Source of the DNA: Rhodoblastus acidophilus
GTDB taxonomy: Bacteria; Pseudomonadota; Alphaproteobacteria; Rhizobiales; Beijerinckiaceae
Direction of reading: 5' to 3'
DNA length: 64,000 nt
Assembly: GCF_025961575.1 (NCBI RefSeq)
Contig: NZ_JAOQNX010000003.1
Span: 124,001-188,000, forward strand
The notes below the pieces were generated by a model. The model saw only the letters and a program-made list of their open reading frames with translations, did not search any database and was not told the DNA's origin. Made by a program: the position numbers and the translations under genes. The first letter of the stretch is position 1. Every line of letters begins with the position of its first letter. Of the stretch, positions 1 to 7,589 are shown piece by piece.

Positions 1-2
1 GC

Positions 3-1001
3 TCCGACCTCGCCATTTTGCGCATCAAGAGCGACGAGAAAACCTTTCCGGTGCTCGAAATGGGCGACAGCGACGCCATCGAGGTCGGCGACCTCGTGCT
101 CGCCATTGGCGATCCCTTTGGCGTGGGCCAGACCGTGACCCAGGGCATTGTCTCCGCGCTGGCGCGCACCCAGGTCGGCATCAGCGATTACGGCTTCTTC
201 ATCCAGACCGACGCCGCCATCAATCCCGGCAATTCAGGCGGCGCGCTGGTGGATGTGAACGGGCGGCTGGTGGGCGTCAATTCCGCCATATTTTCCCAAA
301 CCGGCAGTTCGGTCGGCATCGGCTTCGCCATTCCCGTCAATATGGTGAAAAGCGTGGTGGCGGCGGCGAAAAATGGCGGCAAGGAGGTGCGCCGGCCCTG
401 GCTCGGCGCCAGCCTGCAAAATCTGACGCGCGATCTCGCGGAAAGCCTCGGGCTCGACCGCCCTGCGGGCGCCTTGGTGACCGAGGTCGACCCGCGCGGC
501 CCCGCGGCAACGGGCGGGCTGAAGCAGGGCGATGTGATCGTCGCGGTCGACGGCCAGGAGGCGGCGGACGCCGGCGGCGTCGGCTATCGGCTCGGCGCCA
601 AGACCATTGGCGGGACGGCGTCGCTGTCGGTGCGCCGCGACGGCAAGAGTCTGGTTGTGCCGCTGGCGCTGGTGGCGGCCCCGGAAAAGCCGGCGCGCGA
701 GGAAATCAAGATCAAGGGCGGATCCCCGTTCGCCGGGGCGACCGTGGTCAATATTTCGCCGGCGACCTCGGAAGAATTTTCGATCGGCGCCGCCAAGGAG
801 GGCGTGGCGGTCGTCAATGTCGAAGACAATACGCCCGCGGCCGCCGTCGGCTTCCAGAAGGGGGATGTCGTGCTCACCGTGAACGGCGCCAAGATCGCCG
901 CCACCCGCGACCTCGACCGCGCCGCCAGCCAAAACCCCTATGTGTGGCGGCTGACCATCAACCGGGGCGGGCAGGTGATCACGAGTGTGATCGGAGGTTA
1001 A
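3..1001 (+). CDS. DegP/HtrA-family periplasmic serine protease, 3' part only
   Basis: Trypsin-like protease with two PDZ domains that degrades or refolds misfolded envelope proteins. The reading frame is open from base 3, so the start, signal peptide and catalytic His lie before the window. The first residues, SDLAILRI, match the strand that carries the catalytic Asp (codon 6-8). The active-site serine is in GNSGG (Ser codon 234-236), preceded by DAAINP as in DegP. PDZ1 follows at roughly 390-660 and PDZ2 at 740-1000. Whether this is DegP, DegQ or DegS-like cannot be decided from the fragment, though two PDZ domains argue against DegS. A GC-rich hairpin lies 10 bp after the stop. Confidence 0.93.
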   Translation, partial: SDLAILRIKSDEKTFPVLEMGDSDAIEVGDLVLAIGDPFGVGQTVTQGIVSALARTQVGISDYGFFIQTDAAINPGNSGGALVDVNGRLVGVNSAIFSQTGSSVGIGFAIPVNMVKSVVAAAKNGGKEVRRPWLGASLQNLTRDLAESLGLDRPAGALVTEVDPRGPAATGGLKQGDVIVAVDGQEAADAGGVGYRLGAKTIGGTASLSVRRDGKSLVVPLALVAAPEKPAREEIKIKGGSPFAGATVVNISPATSEEFSIGAAKEGVAVVNVEDNTPAAAVGFQKGDVVLTVNGAKIAATRDLDRAASQNPYVWRLTINRGGQVITSVIGG

Positions 1002-1011
1002 GCAAAGCGAA

Positions 1012-1039
1012 GCGCCGCCCTTTTTGGAAAGGGCGGCGC
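1012..1039 (+). terminator. Hairpin after the HtrA gene
   Basis: A perfect 9-bp GC stem (GCGCCGCCC / GGGCGGCGC) encloses a 10-nt loop that contains five T. There is no T-run after the stem, so it is a transcription-end candidate rather than a canonical intrinsic terminator. It lies between convergent genes and could serve both. Confidence 0.45.
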
Positions 1040-1058
1040 CGGATGGAAGCTCTGGATT

Positions 1059-1271
1059 TTACTCCGCGCTGTCGAGGAAGCGCCGATGGGTCGCCATCAC
1101 ATTGCGGCGGCCGACGAACACCAGGAACGCCAGCACGGCGGCGACCGGGACGAGGGCCAGCGCCGGGATCTTGATCACGGCGACAGCGAGATAGATCGCC
1201 ACCTGGATCACGCCAAGGCAAGCGAAGAAGATGGCCATCAAAATGGCAAGGCGAAGGAAAGGTCCACTCAT
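1059..1271 (-). CDS. Small two-helix membrane protein, function unknown
   Basis: A 70-residue protein with two hydrophobic segments (about residues 5-28 and 33-53) and a basic, polar C-terminal tail (GRRNVMATHRRF). I do not recognise a family. It converges on the HtrA gene and stands alone, about 125 bp from the end of the MFS transporter gene on the same strand. High hydrophobicity with positive residues after the second helix is compatible with an inner-membrane hairpin. Its reality rests on composition and a plausible reading frame only. Confidence 0.6.
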   Translation of the reverse strand: MSGPFLRLAILMAIFFACLGVIQVAIYLAVAVIKIPALALVPVAAVLAFLVFVGRRNVMATHRRFLDSAE

Positions 1272-1359
1272 TGGGGCATCTCGCGTAAGAATGACTTAGC
1301 CTCCATCTCAATGATATAAATCAAAAACCGCGCCTGCGCACGTGTTTCCGATTGTCGCA

Positions 1360-1385
1360 GCAAACATGCGGTTTCGCTTGTTTGC
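1360..1385 (-). terminator. Stem-loop after the MFS gene
   Basis: GCAAACA pairs with TGTTTGC, with a small inner GCG-GTTT-CGC hairpin, 13 bp past the stop of the minus-strand transporter. It lacks a clear T-run, so this is only a possible transcription end. Confidence 0.3.
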
Positions 1386-1397
1386 AGGAACGCCAGA

Positions 1398-2846
1398 TCA
1401 TGGGTCCGCGGACAGCGGCGGCGCCACCTCTTCCAGCGGTTTGCCCTCGGCGTCCACGGCGAATCGCCAGGCGACGCCAGCGGCGAACAGCATCATAAAC
1501 GCGGCGAAAAGATAGCCGAAATAAAGGTTTGTTCGCGAGCCCGCCTCGACCAGCCAGCCGAAGACATAGGGCGCGGCCACCCCGCCTATGGCGGTCGCCG
1601 CCGCATAGAACAAAGCGATCGACATGGCGCGGATTTCCAAGGGGAAGTTTTCCGCGACGGTGAGATAGGCGGCGCTGGCCGCGGGCGAGGCGAAAAAGAA
1701 CACCGTCATCCAGCCGATGGTCTGGGTGGTCGCCGTCAGCAGGTCCGCCTGGAACAGCGAGGCCCAGACCAGCAACAGCGCGCCCGAAACCCCATAGGTC
1801 AGCGTCAGCATTTTGCGCCGCCCCCAGACATCGAACAGGCGACCGAGCAGCAGCGGCCCCATGAAATTGGTCAGGGCGAAGGGCAGAATGTGCCAGCCGA
1901 CTTTTTCGGCGGGCACGGCGTAGAAATTGGCGAGCACCAGCGCATAGGTGAAGAAGATGGCGTTGTAGAAAAACGCTTGCGCCGCCATCAGCGTCAGCCC
2001 GACCATGGTGCGCTGGGGATAGACCCGCGTCAGCGTGTCAAAGGCGCTTTTCAGCGCATGGCCCTGAATCGGCCGCAGCGCCAGCAGTTTTCGCGGGTCG
2101 ATCGCCGCGAGGCTGACGCCGGACTTTCGAAACTCCTCCTCGATGCCGTCGACCACCGCGTCGGCCTCCTTGACGCGGCCGTGCAGCACCAGCCAGCGCG
2201 GGCTTTCCGGTAGCCAGAAGCGCATGAACACGACAATGACGCCCAGCGCCGCGCCGGTGAGAAAGGCGAGCCGCCAGCCGTATTCCGGGTCGATCAGAGC
2301 CGGATTGAGGAGGAGCGCCGCCACCAGCGCGCCCAGGGCCGCGCCCAGCCAAAAGCCGCCATTGACCACGAGGTCGGTAAAGCCGCGATAGCGCGCCGGC
2401 ACCAGTTCCTGGATGGTCGAATTGATCGCGGCATATTCGCCGCCAATCCCCGCGCCGGTGAGGAAGCGGAACACGAAAAAGCTCAATCCGTCCCAGGCGA
2501 GCCCGGCGAGCGCCGTCGCGGTGAGATAGAGGACGAGGGTGATGAAGAACAGTTTGCGGCGGCCCATGCGGTCGGTGAGCCAGCCGAAGAACAGCGCGCC
2601 CAGCACCGCGCCGGACAGATAGGCGCTGCCGGCGAGGCCGATGTCGGCGTCGTTGAAATGCAGCGCCGGGCTCGCCCGCAGCGCGCCCGCCACCGAACCG
2701 GCCAGCGTCACCTCCAACCCGTCGAGCACCCAGGTGATTCCGAGCGCGGCGATCACCAGGCGATGGAAACCGCTCCAGGGCAGCCGTTCCAGGCGGGCCG
2801 GGACGTCGGTGACGATGCGGCTTTCGCCGATGGGGGCAGCGGTCAA
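1398..2846 (-). CDS. Major facilitator superfamily transporter (sugar/organic-acid porter type)
   Basis: A 482-residue, 12-helix secondary transporter of the inner membrane. The family signature between helices 2 and 3 is clear (GWLTDRMGRRK), and helix 4 carries RFLTGAGIGGEY as in the sugar porter and aromatic-acid/H+ symporter branches. The second half repeats motif A as GRLFDVWGRRK. The N-terminus (LERLPWSGFHRL) is typical of metabolite:H+ symporters. The substrate cannot be inferred because no catabolic genes lie beside it; the next gene downstream is a tiny membrane protein. The start is the ATG at 2844-2846. A 35-aa ORF begins 57 bp away on the opposite strand. Confidence 0.9.
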   Translation of the reverse strand: MTAAPIGESRIVTDVPARLERLPWSGFHRLVIAALGITWVLDGLEVTLAGSVAGALRASPALHFNDADIGLAGSAYLSGAVLGALFFGWLTDRMGRRKLFFITLVLYLTATALAGLAWDGLSFFVFRFLTGAGIGGEYAAINSTIQELVPARYRGFTDLVVNGGFWLGAALGALVAALLLNPALIDPEYGWRLAFLTGAALGVIVVFMRFWLPESPRWLVLHGRVKEADAVVDGIEEEFRKSGVSLAAIDPRKLLALRPIQGHALKSAFDTLTRVYPQRTMVGLTLMAAQAFFYNAIFFTYALVLANFYAVPAEKVGWHILPFALTNFMGPLLLGRLFDVWGRRKMLTLTYGVSGALLLVWASLFQADLLTATTQTIGWMTVFFFASPAASAAYLTVAENFPLEIRAMSIALFYAAATAIGGVAAPYVFGWLVEAGSRTNLYFGYLFAAFMMLFAAGVAWRFAVDAEGKPLEEVAPPLSADP

Positions 2847-2902
2847 TGCGGGCGTTCCTGATGCGGGTTTTTCAGGAACGCGCGGAAGACCGGGAGGTTT
2901 AC

Positions 2903-3010
2903 ATGAAAACGTTCGGAGTTTTCATGATCCTATCTGGCGCCTTTCAGCCGGGCCTCGCCCTGCTCGCAAGCATCCTCATCGTCGCCGTCAAGATTTGGCG
3001 ATCGATCTGA
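2903..3010 (+). CDS. 35-aa hydrophobic small protein candidate
   Basis: A short open frame with a very good ribosome-binding site: GGAGGT lies 5 nt before the ATG. The product starts MKTFGVFMILSG and has one hydrophobic stretch (about residues 5-29) ending in KIWRSI, so it looks like a single-pass membrane miniprotein. It is divergent from the MFS transporter and is followed 58 bp later by a strong hairpin. The Shine-Dalgarno and transmembrane pattern support it; no homology can be claimed. It could also be a leader peptide or a chance ORF. Confidence 0.45.
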   Translation: MKTFGVFMILSGAFQPGLALLASILIVAVKIWRSI

Positions 3011-3068
3011 TCTCGCGCATTTTCGAGCGAAGGGGATGCCGGTTCGCTTGAAGACAATGCTCCAAGAC

Positions 3069-3102
3069 GCCCGTTCGGTGAAGCTGAGTTCACCGGACGG
3101 GC
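3069..3102. terminator. 14-bp stem hairpin, possible terminator
   Basis: GCCCGTTCGGTGAA pairs with TTCACCGGACGGGC (one G-U) around a 6-nt loop. It lies just outside the left end of the mini-element at 3108-3383. If that element is removed, the hairpin sits directly after the stop codon of the YfcG-like gene, so it was probably that gene's terminator before the insertion. Confidence 0.5.
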
Positions 3103-3107
3103 TTTAG

Positions 3108-3383
3108 CAGGCTGCTGAAAAAGTCCCGTTCTCATGGCCATGGTTCGAGACGGCTGCTGCGCAGCCTCCTCACCATGAGGGATTCTTTTATGTATACAAT
3201 AGAGTAGCCCTCACCCTGAGAGCCTGTGACTTTTTCAATTTTGGTCACCTTCGACCACTGCAAAATCAATGAGTTAGCAGTGTCGAAAACCGAAAATCTT
3301 GAATAAAGTCACAAACTCTGAGGAGCCCGCCTTGGCGGGCGTCTCGAAGGGCGGGGGCGGGCCACGGGTTTTTCAGCAGCCTG
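3108..3383. mobile_element. 276-bp MITE-like element with 15-bp terminal inverted repeats
   Basis: The ends are exact inverted copies, CAGGCTGCTGAAAAA (3108-3122) and TTTTTCAGCAGCCTG (3369-3383). Both ends are flanked by TTAG (3104-3107 and 3384-3387), as expected for a 4-bp target duplication. There is no transposase inside, so it would need one in trans. The interior holds two copies of the dispersed CTCACCCTGAGG/TCTCGAAGG repeat and a second, inner insertion. Its right target copy coincides with the stop codon of the YfcG-like gene. The terminal motif resembles ends of some known insertion sequences, but I cannot name the family. Confidence 0.6.
3221..3317. mobile_element. 97-bp inner palindromic insertion, flanked by CTGAG
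   Basis: Inside the 276-bp element, one repeat copy (CCCTCACCCTGAG...) is split by 97 bp. The ends are inverted: AGCCTGTGACTTTTTCAA at 3221 and, on the other strand from 3317, AGTTTGTGACTTTATTC. CTGAG stands on both sides (3216-3220 and 3318-3322), as for a 5-bp target duplication. The uninterrupted repeat elsewhere in the window has this sequence once. Inner arms around GCAGTG / CACTGC also pair, so the whole insert can fold. Confidence 0.5.
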
Positions 3384-4088
3384 TTAGCGCGCGCCGCTCG
3401 CCGCGGTCTGGCCGAACAGGACCTTCTTGTCCTCGTCGCTCATCGTCGCGTCCTCGGGGCGGTAGCGCGGCCCGATCTCATAGGCGCGCTGCACCGCGGG
3501 GCGGGCGCGTACTGTGTCGAACCAGCGCCGCAGGTGCGGGAAGTCGTCGAGGTTCTGCCCCTGCTTGGTCCAGGGCACGATCCAGGGATAGCTCGCCATA
3601 TCGGCGATGGAATAGTCGCCGGCGATATAGGCGCCGGTTTTTTCCAACTGCCGGTCGAGCACGCCATAGAGGCGGTTGGTCTCCTTCACATAGCGGTCGA
3701 TGGCGTAGGGGATTTTCTCCGGCGCATATTGGGAAAAATGGTGGTTTTGCCCCGCCATCGGGCCGAGGCCGCCCATCTGCCAATAGACCCATTGCAGCGC
3801 CTCGAATTTTCTCCGGCGCTCGGTGGGCAGGAACTCGCCGGTCTTTTCGGCGAGATATTCGAGGATCGCGCCGGATTCGAACAGCGGCAGCGGCCCCTGG
3901 TGGTCGAGCGGGTCATGGTCGATGATCGCGGGCATGCGGTTGTTCGGCGCGATTCGCAGAAAATCCGGCTTGAACTGGTCGCCCGCGCCGATGTTGACCG
4001 GCCTGATCTCGTAGTCCAGCCCGGCTTCCTCGAGGAAAATCGTGATCTTGTGGCCATTGGGCGTCGGCCAGTAGAAAAGTTCGATCAT
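3384..4088 (-). CDS. yfcG: GST-fold disulfide-bond oxidoreductase, YfcG/YghU type
   Basis: A 234-residue glutathione-dependent enzyme of the Ure2p-like (Nu-class) GST branch, which reduces disulfides with two bound glutathiones. The N-terminus MIELFYWPTPNGHKITIFLE matches the YfcG thioredoxin-fold start with its TPNGHK signature. The middle carries PNNRMPAIIDHD and LFESGAILEYLAEKTG for the GSH gamma-Glu site, and WVYWQMGGLGPMAGQNHHF is diagnostic of this group. The open frame continues upstream, but the Met at 4086-4088 matches the family start. It is divergent from anmK. The 276-bp mini-element abuts its TAA stop, apparently without changing the encoded protein. Confidence 0.9.
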   Translation of the reverse strand: MIELFYWPTPNGHKITIFLEEAGLDYEIRPVNIGAGDQFKPDFLRIAPNNRMPAIIDHDPLDHQGPLPLFESGAILEYLAEKTGEFLPTERRRKFEALQWVYWQMGGLGPMAGQNHHFSQYAPEKIPYAIDRYVKETNRLYGVLDRQLEKTGAYIAGDYSIADMASYPWIVPWTKQGQNLDDFPHLRRWFDTVRARPAVQRAYEIGPRYRPEDATMSDEDKKVLFGQTAASGAR

Positions 4089-4188
4089 TGGGCTTCCTTC
4101 GCCGGGGATTTTGACAAAAACTCGGACCAATCTGGTTTCAACGGAACCGGAGTTAGAGTTAGGCGCCGACCGCCGTCGGGGGAAGACC

Positions 4189-5298
4189 ATGACGAAAATC
4201 TTTCGGGCGCTCGGCGCCATGTCGGGCACGTCCATGGATGGAATCGACCTCGCCCTGGTCGAAACCGATGGGCGCGCCGCGCTGAATTTTGGCGCGACCG
4301 CCAGTTTCGCCTTTTCGCAGGAGGATCGCGCCGTTTTGCGCGCCGCCGTCGCCGCCGCCAAGGATTTGGGCCGGCGCGACGAGCGCCCCGAACCTTTGGC
4401 GGAAGCGGAGGCGCTGATCACGCGCCGCCATCGGGAGGCCGTGGAAAATTTTCTGGCGGCGCAAAACATTTCGCCCGCCGCCATCGACCTGATCGGATTT
4501 CACGGGCAGACCGTGCTGCATCGGCCGGAAAAATCTCTCACCGTGCAGCTTGGCGATGGCGCCGGCCTGGCGCGGCAGGTGGGGATCGACGTGGTCTATG
4601 ATCTGCGCGCCGCCGATCTGGAGCGGGGCGGGCAGGGGGCGCCGCTCGTGCCGGTTTTTCATGCGGCCTTGGCCGAGAGTGCAGGTCTTGGCGCGCCGAT
4701 GCTGTTCGTGAACATCGGCGGCGTCGCCAACATCACTTTTTGCGCGCCGGGCGAAGCGCCGCTCGCCTGTGATGTCGGGCCGGGCAATGCGTTGCTTGAC
4801 GATTTGATGCTGGCGCGCACCGGCAAGGCCATGGACGAGGACGGCGCGACGGCGCGCGCGGGCCGGGTCGACGAGGGCGCGCTGACGGCCCTGCTCGCCC
4901 ACCCGTTTTTTCTGAAAAAGCCGCCGAAATCGCTGGATCGCAACGCGTTCGACGCCTCGCCCGTGGCGCGGCTGTCGCTGGAGGATGCGGCGGCGACGCT
5001 GGTCGCCTTCACCACCGAGGGGATTTTGTCGGCGCTGTCCTTCGTCCCGCGACAACCCGAGGTGATCGTGCTCTGCGGCGGCGGCGCGCATAATCCGGCG
5101 CTGGTCGACGATCTGCGCGAGCGCGCCTCCTGTCCGGTGCGGCGCGCCGAGGAATTTGGTTGGGATTCGCAGGCGATCGAGGCGCAGGCTTTCGCCTATC
5201 TGGCGGTGCGCTCGGCCAAGGGCCTGCCGCTCACCTTTCCCGGCACGACCGGCGTGCGCGAGCCGGCGACGGGCGGCAAGCTGGCCTGGGCGGGGTGA
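4189..5298 (+). CDS. anmK: Anhydro-N-acetylmuramic acid kinase
   Basis: A 369-residue enzyme of peptidoglycan recycling that hydrolyses the 1,6-anhydro bond of anhydro-MurNAc and phosphorylates it to MurNAc-6-phosphate in the cytoplasm. The ASKHA-fold N-terminus has the signature GAMSGTSMDGIDLALVET. Later motifs include DLIGFHGQTVLHRP, NIGGVANITF, CDVGPGNALLDDLM and CGGGAHNP, all typical of AnmK. The start at 4189 is chosen because the family begins just before MSGTSMDG; a GGGGGA Shine-Dalgarno lies 5-10 bp upstream. Usual length is about 370. No other recycling genes are adjacent. Confidence 0.96.
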   Translation: MTKIFRALGAMSGTSMDGIDLALVETDGRAALNFGATASFAFSQEDRAVLRAAVAAAKDLGRRDERPEPLAEAEALITRRHREAVENFLAAQNISPAAIDLIGFHGQTVLHRPEKSLTVQLGDGAGLARQVGIDVVYDLRAADLERGGQGAPLVPVFHAALAESAGLGAPMLFVNIGGVANITFCAPGEAPLACDVGPGNALLDDLMLARTGKAMDEDGATARAGRVDEGALTALLAHPFFLKKPPKSLDRNAFDASPVARLSLEDAAATLVAFTTEGILSALSFVPRQPEVIVLCGGGAHNPALVDDLRERASCPVRRAEEFGWDSQAIEAQAFAYLAVRSAKGLPLTFPGTTGVREPATGGKLAWAG

Positions 5299-5300
5299 TT

Positions 5301-6053
5301 TCAATGCGCCCTTGGGGCGCCGGGAAAGAAGTTCTCGCCGTTGAACAGGCGCGCGCCCAGCGACTGCGCCCATTGGTTGATCAAATTGGCGAGCAGCTCG
5401 GTCGATTCCTTTTCTGTGAATTCCGCGCGTTTGACGAATTCCAGCATTTGCGCGGCCAGATAATGCGCTTCGATCACGGTGTCGCCGAGAACTTCCGCAA
5501 CCGTGTCGCCCCTCTGTTGTTGGAATGGTTTTTCTTCGGGCGGGGCCTTGGTCGGAGCGCCGGCGTTGAAGCCCAAAACCGCCAAAGCGTCCTGCACAGT
5601 TTCGACCATATTGCGGAGGGCGATCTGCTCCAGACTGGTTTGCGTGACGTTCAAATGCGAAACGATCACGCTGGAGCGCTGCTGCAAGTCGATCAGCGTG
5701 ACCTCCATGCGATACCAGCGCTGCGCCGACGGGCTGTGGCAGGGATAGTTCAGGACGAATTCATCGAGATCGCCGTCGAGGACGGCTTTGAGCCCGCTGA
5801 AGGCCAGCGCGGCATGGTCGTTCGACGCCGCCGACTTGCGGCAGACCTCGAGATAGTTCTCGCCAAGATAAGCGTCGGCGCGTCCGCCGTTGGAGTCCGA
5901 AAAGGCTGTCCAGGCGGGATTGACCAGCTTCACCGCGCCGGTGGCGTCGAGCAGGGCGACATGCGCCGGCGAGGCGTTGAACCGATGGCGATGACGCGTT
6001 TGAATTTCCTCGATCGCGCGCGCCGCCCTGGTCGTTCCGTTCGTATCCGTCAT
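5301..6053 (-). CDS. PAS-domain protein
   Basis: A 250-residue cytoplasmic protein. Residues about 20-130 form a PAS sensor domain: SPAHVALLDATGAVKLVNPAW, then GENYLEVCRK, and later RWYRMEVTLID as the last PAS strands. The remainder is helical and ends near NQWAQSLGARLF, with no recognisable kinase, GGDEF or HTH output, so the partner is unknown. The start at Met 6051-6053 removes an unlikely 27-residue extension. It converges on anmK with only 2 bp between the stop codons. Ligand and role cannot be read from the sequence. Confidence 0.8.
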   Translation of the reverse strand: MTDTNGTTRAARAIEEIQTRHRHRFNASPAHVALLDATGAVKLVNPAWTAFSDSNGGRADAYLGENYLEVCRKSAASNDHAALAFSGLKAVLDGDLDEFVLNYPCHSPSAQRWYRMEVTLIDLQQRSSVIVSHLNVTQTSLEQIALRNMVETVQDALAVLGFNAGAPTKAPPEEKPFQQQRGDTVAEVLGDTVIEAHYLAAQMLEFVKRAEFTEKESTELLANLINQWAQSLGARLFNGENFFPGAPRAH

Positions 6054-6168
6054 GCCTGGCCTCTGGAGAAGGCAGGGAACGCACAAGTCCTTGTCTTGCA
6101 ACCAGAAGTTACACCCGAAACCGGGTTGCGCCAAACGGATTCACTCGCTCCCGCTCGTCGCCGCGAGG

Positions 6169-6471
6169 CTAGTTCTGCTCCAGCGGCTTGATCTTCGCCA
6201 GACACTCCTTTTCCTTGCCCTCGGCGTTGAGCAGGCGGGCGTCGTCGAGCGTGTCGGCGTCGCTCTGACGCATGGCGTTGGCCACGCTCTCCTGCGTCGG
6301 CTGCCGGTGCATGGTGGCAAACGTGGTTTCGGGCAGGGGCGCGCCGCCCGGCTCCGGCGTCCGCTTGATGCGCTTTTCCAGTTGGGCGATTTTCTGCGCG
6401 CACGTGTCCGCCTGGGCGAGTCCAACGGAAAAAAGCAAGGCCAAGCCTGCGGCGCAAAGAATTTTGCTCAT
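6169..6471 (-). CDS. Small exported protein of unknown function
   Basis: A 100-residue protein with a clear signal peptide (MSKILCAAGLALLFSVGLAQA, cleavage after AQA), giving a mature periplasmic protein of about 79 residues. The mature part has two cysteines (DTCAQ and KECLA) that could form a disulfide, and an amphipathic lysine/glutamine-rich helix. The Met at 6471 is preferred over the Met four codons upstream because it starts the signal peptide. No family recognised. It is followed by the PAS gene 115 bp downstream on the same strand. Confidence 0.7.
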   Translation of the reverse strand: MSKILCAAGLALLFSVGLAQADTCAQKIAQLEKRIKRTPEPGGAPLPETTFATMHRQPTQESVANAMRQSDADTLDDARLLNAEGKEKECLAKIKPLEQN

Positions 6472-6526
6472 GACACCCTCCATCGCGCCATAATGGCGCC
6501 GCGGCGGGCTGAATCAAGGTCTCGCG

Positions 6527-7447
6527 CTACTTCCTCGACAGCGCCGCGTTCAAAATCCCCGCCAATCGCGCCGCCGCCAAGGCCGCTTGCGCGCGCGCGA
6601 TCTCCCGCGCTTGCGCCTGATAGGCCTGATCCAGCTCGAACGGACCTTCGCCGTCGCCGATCGCGTTTTTATAGACTACGGCCTGCGCGAGCGCCGCGCT
6701 TTCCTCGAACCAGACGCGCGGCTCCAATTCGCCGACGCGATCCGGGTCCGGGCCCGGCAATCGCGCCGCCGTCTCGATCGCGTCGGCGGGCTCGCCGGAT
6801 TGGCCCAAGAGACTGTCCCAAAAGGCGTGCAGTTTCAGGCCGCAGACGAAGGACAAACAAATCAGCTCCAGATTGCCGCCGCTGTCCCCCTTCGGCAGGC
6901 GCTTCGAAAACCGGGAGGTCGCATGCAGGGGCTGGTGGGCGTCGGCGATGAGGTGCTCCAACCAGACGAGATCGTAGGATTTGACCTCGTCTGACGCATC
7001 CGAGCCCAGGGTTTTGGCAAAGACGCGAATCTGCGTGAGCGCATTGGGCTCGGGCGCGGCGCTGGTCGGGGCGCCGTCGGGCGAAAACGGCAGGTCCATG
7101 TAGTGCCAGTAGGGGTGCGAGCGCCGGTCGCCATAGCCGATGTTGTCGGTCGCGTGCTCCCCGTCTTCGGCCAGCGCGTTTTTCCAAAAATCCTGACGGC
7201 GCTTGATGTCGTCGGCCCAGGTGGAGGCGCGGATGAAGGCGATTTTTGTGCGCTCCGGCTCCGGGACGCCGGTTGTCCAAGCGGGATAGTCGGGATGGAG
7301 GGCGAGCAGACGCCCGACCTTTTGTTGCGCCTCGGGCTCGAGCTGAACGAAGGCCGCCGCCGCGATGGCCTGGTGGCCCGCGTCGAACCAGGCGTGCGCC
7401 GGTTGGGCGAGCACAAGCAGAAAGGCGGCGGCAATCGCCTTCAACAC
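6527..7447 (-). CDS. S1/P1-type zinc nuclease, exported
   Basis: A 306-residue secreted, Zn-dependent phosphodiesterase/nuclease that cleaves single-stranded nucleic acids. The signal peptide (MLKAIAAAFLLVLAQPAHA) is followed at once by Trp, WFDAGHQAIAAAA, as in P1 nuclease where the new N-terminal Trp ligates zinc. Further metal ligands are seen in TWADDIKR, YWHYMDLPF, WLEHLIADAHQPLHA and GGNLELI...HAFWDSLLG, the canonical order of His and Asp ligands. The start is a GTG at 7447. Family length is about 270-300. Likely role: scavenging of phosphate or nucleosides in the periplasm. A pair of inverted repeats lies just upstream. Confidence 0.92.
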   Translation of the reverse strand: MLKAIAAAFLLVLAQPAHAWFDAGHQAIAAAAFVQLEPEAQQKVGRLLALHPDYPAWTTGVPEPERTKIAFIRASTWADDIKRRQDFWKNALAEDGEHATDNIGYGDRRSHPYWHYMDLPFSPDGAPTSAAPEPNALTQIRVFAKTLGSDASDEVKSYDLVWLEHLIADAHQPLHATSRFSKRLPKGDSGGNLELICLSFVCGLKLHAFWDSLLGQSGEPADAIETAARLPGPDPDRVGELEPRVWFEESAALAQAVVYKNAIGDGEGPFELDQAYQAQAREIARAQAALAAARLAGILNAALSRK

Positions 7448-7451
7448 GAGA

Positions 7452-7561
7452 CGTCATGGCCGGGCTTGTCCCGGCCATCCACGCGGCGCCGCAACGCGAT
7501 CCGCCGCGTCATTTTCAGGAGCGGCCCGGCGTGGATGCCCGGGACAAGCCCGGGCATGACG
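7452..7561. repeat. Inverted pair of CGTCATGGCCGGG-type repeats
   Basis: A 32-bp unit at 7452-7483 (CGTCATGGCCGGGCTTGTCC...) recurs in inverted orientation at 7530-7561 with only about two mismatches; each unit is itself partly palindromic. The unit is a familiar dispersed intergenic repeat type in Rhizobiales genomes. The pair lies between the divergent start of the nuclease gene and the end of the PfkB kinase gene and could fold into a cruciform or a large RNA hairpin. Confidence 0.75.
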
Positions 7562-7589
7562 CGCGTCGGTTGCGCTCCGCGGCGCCGCT

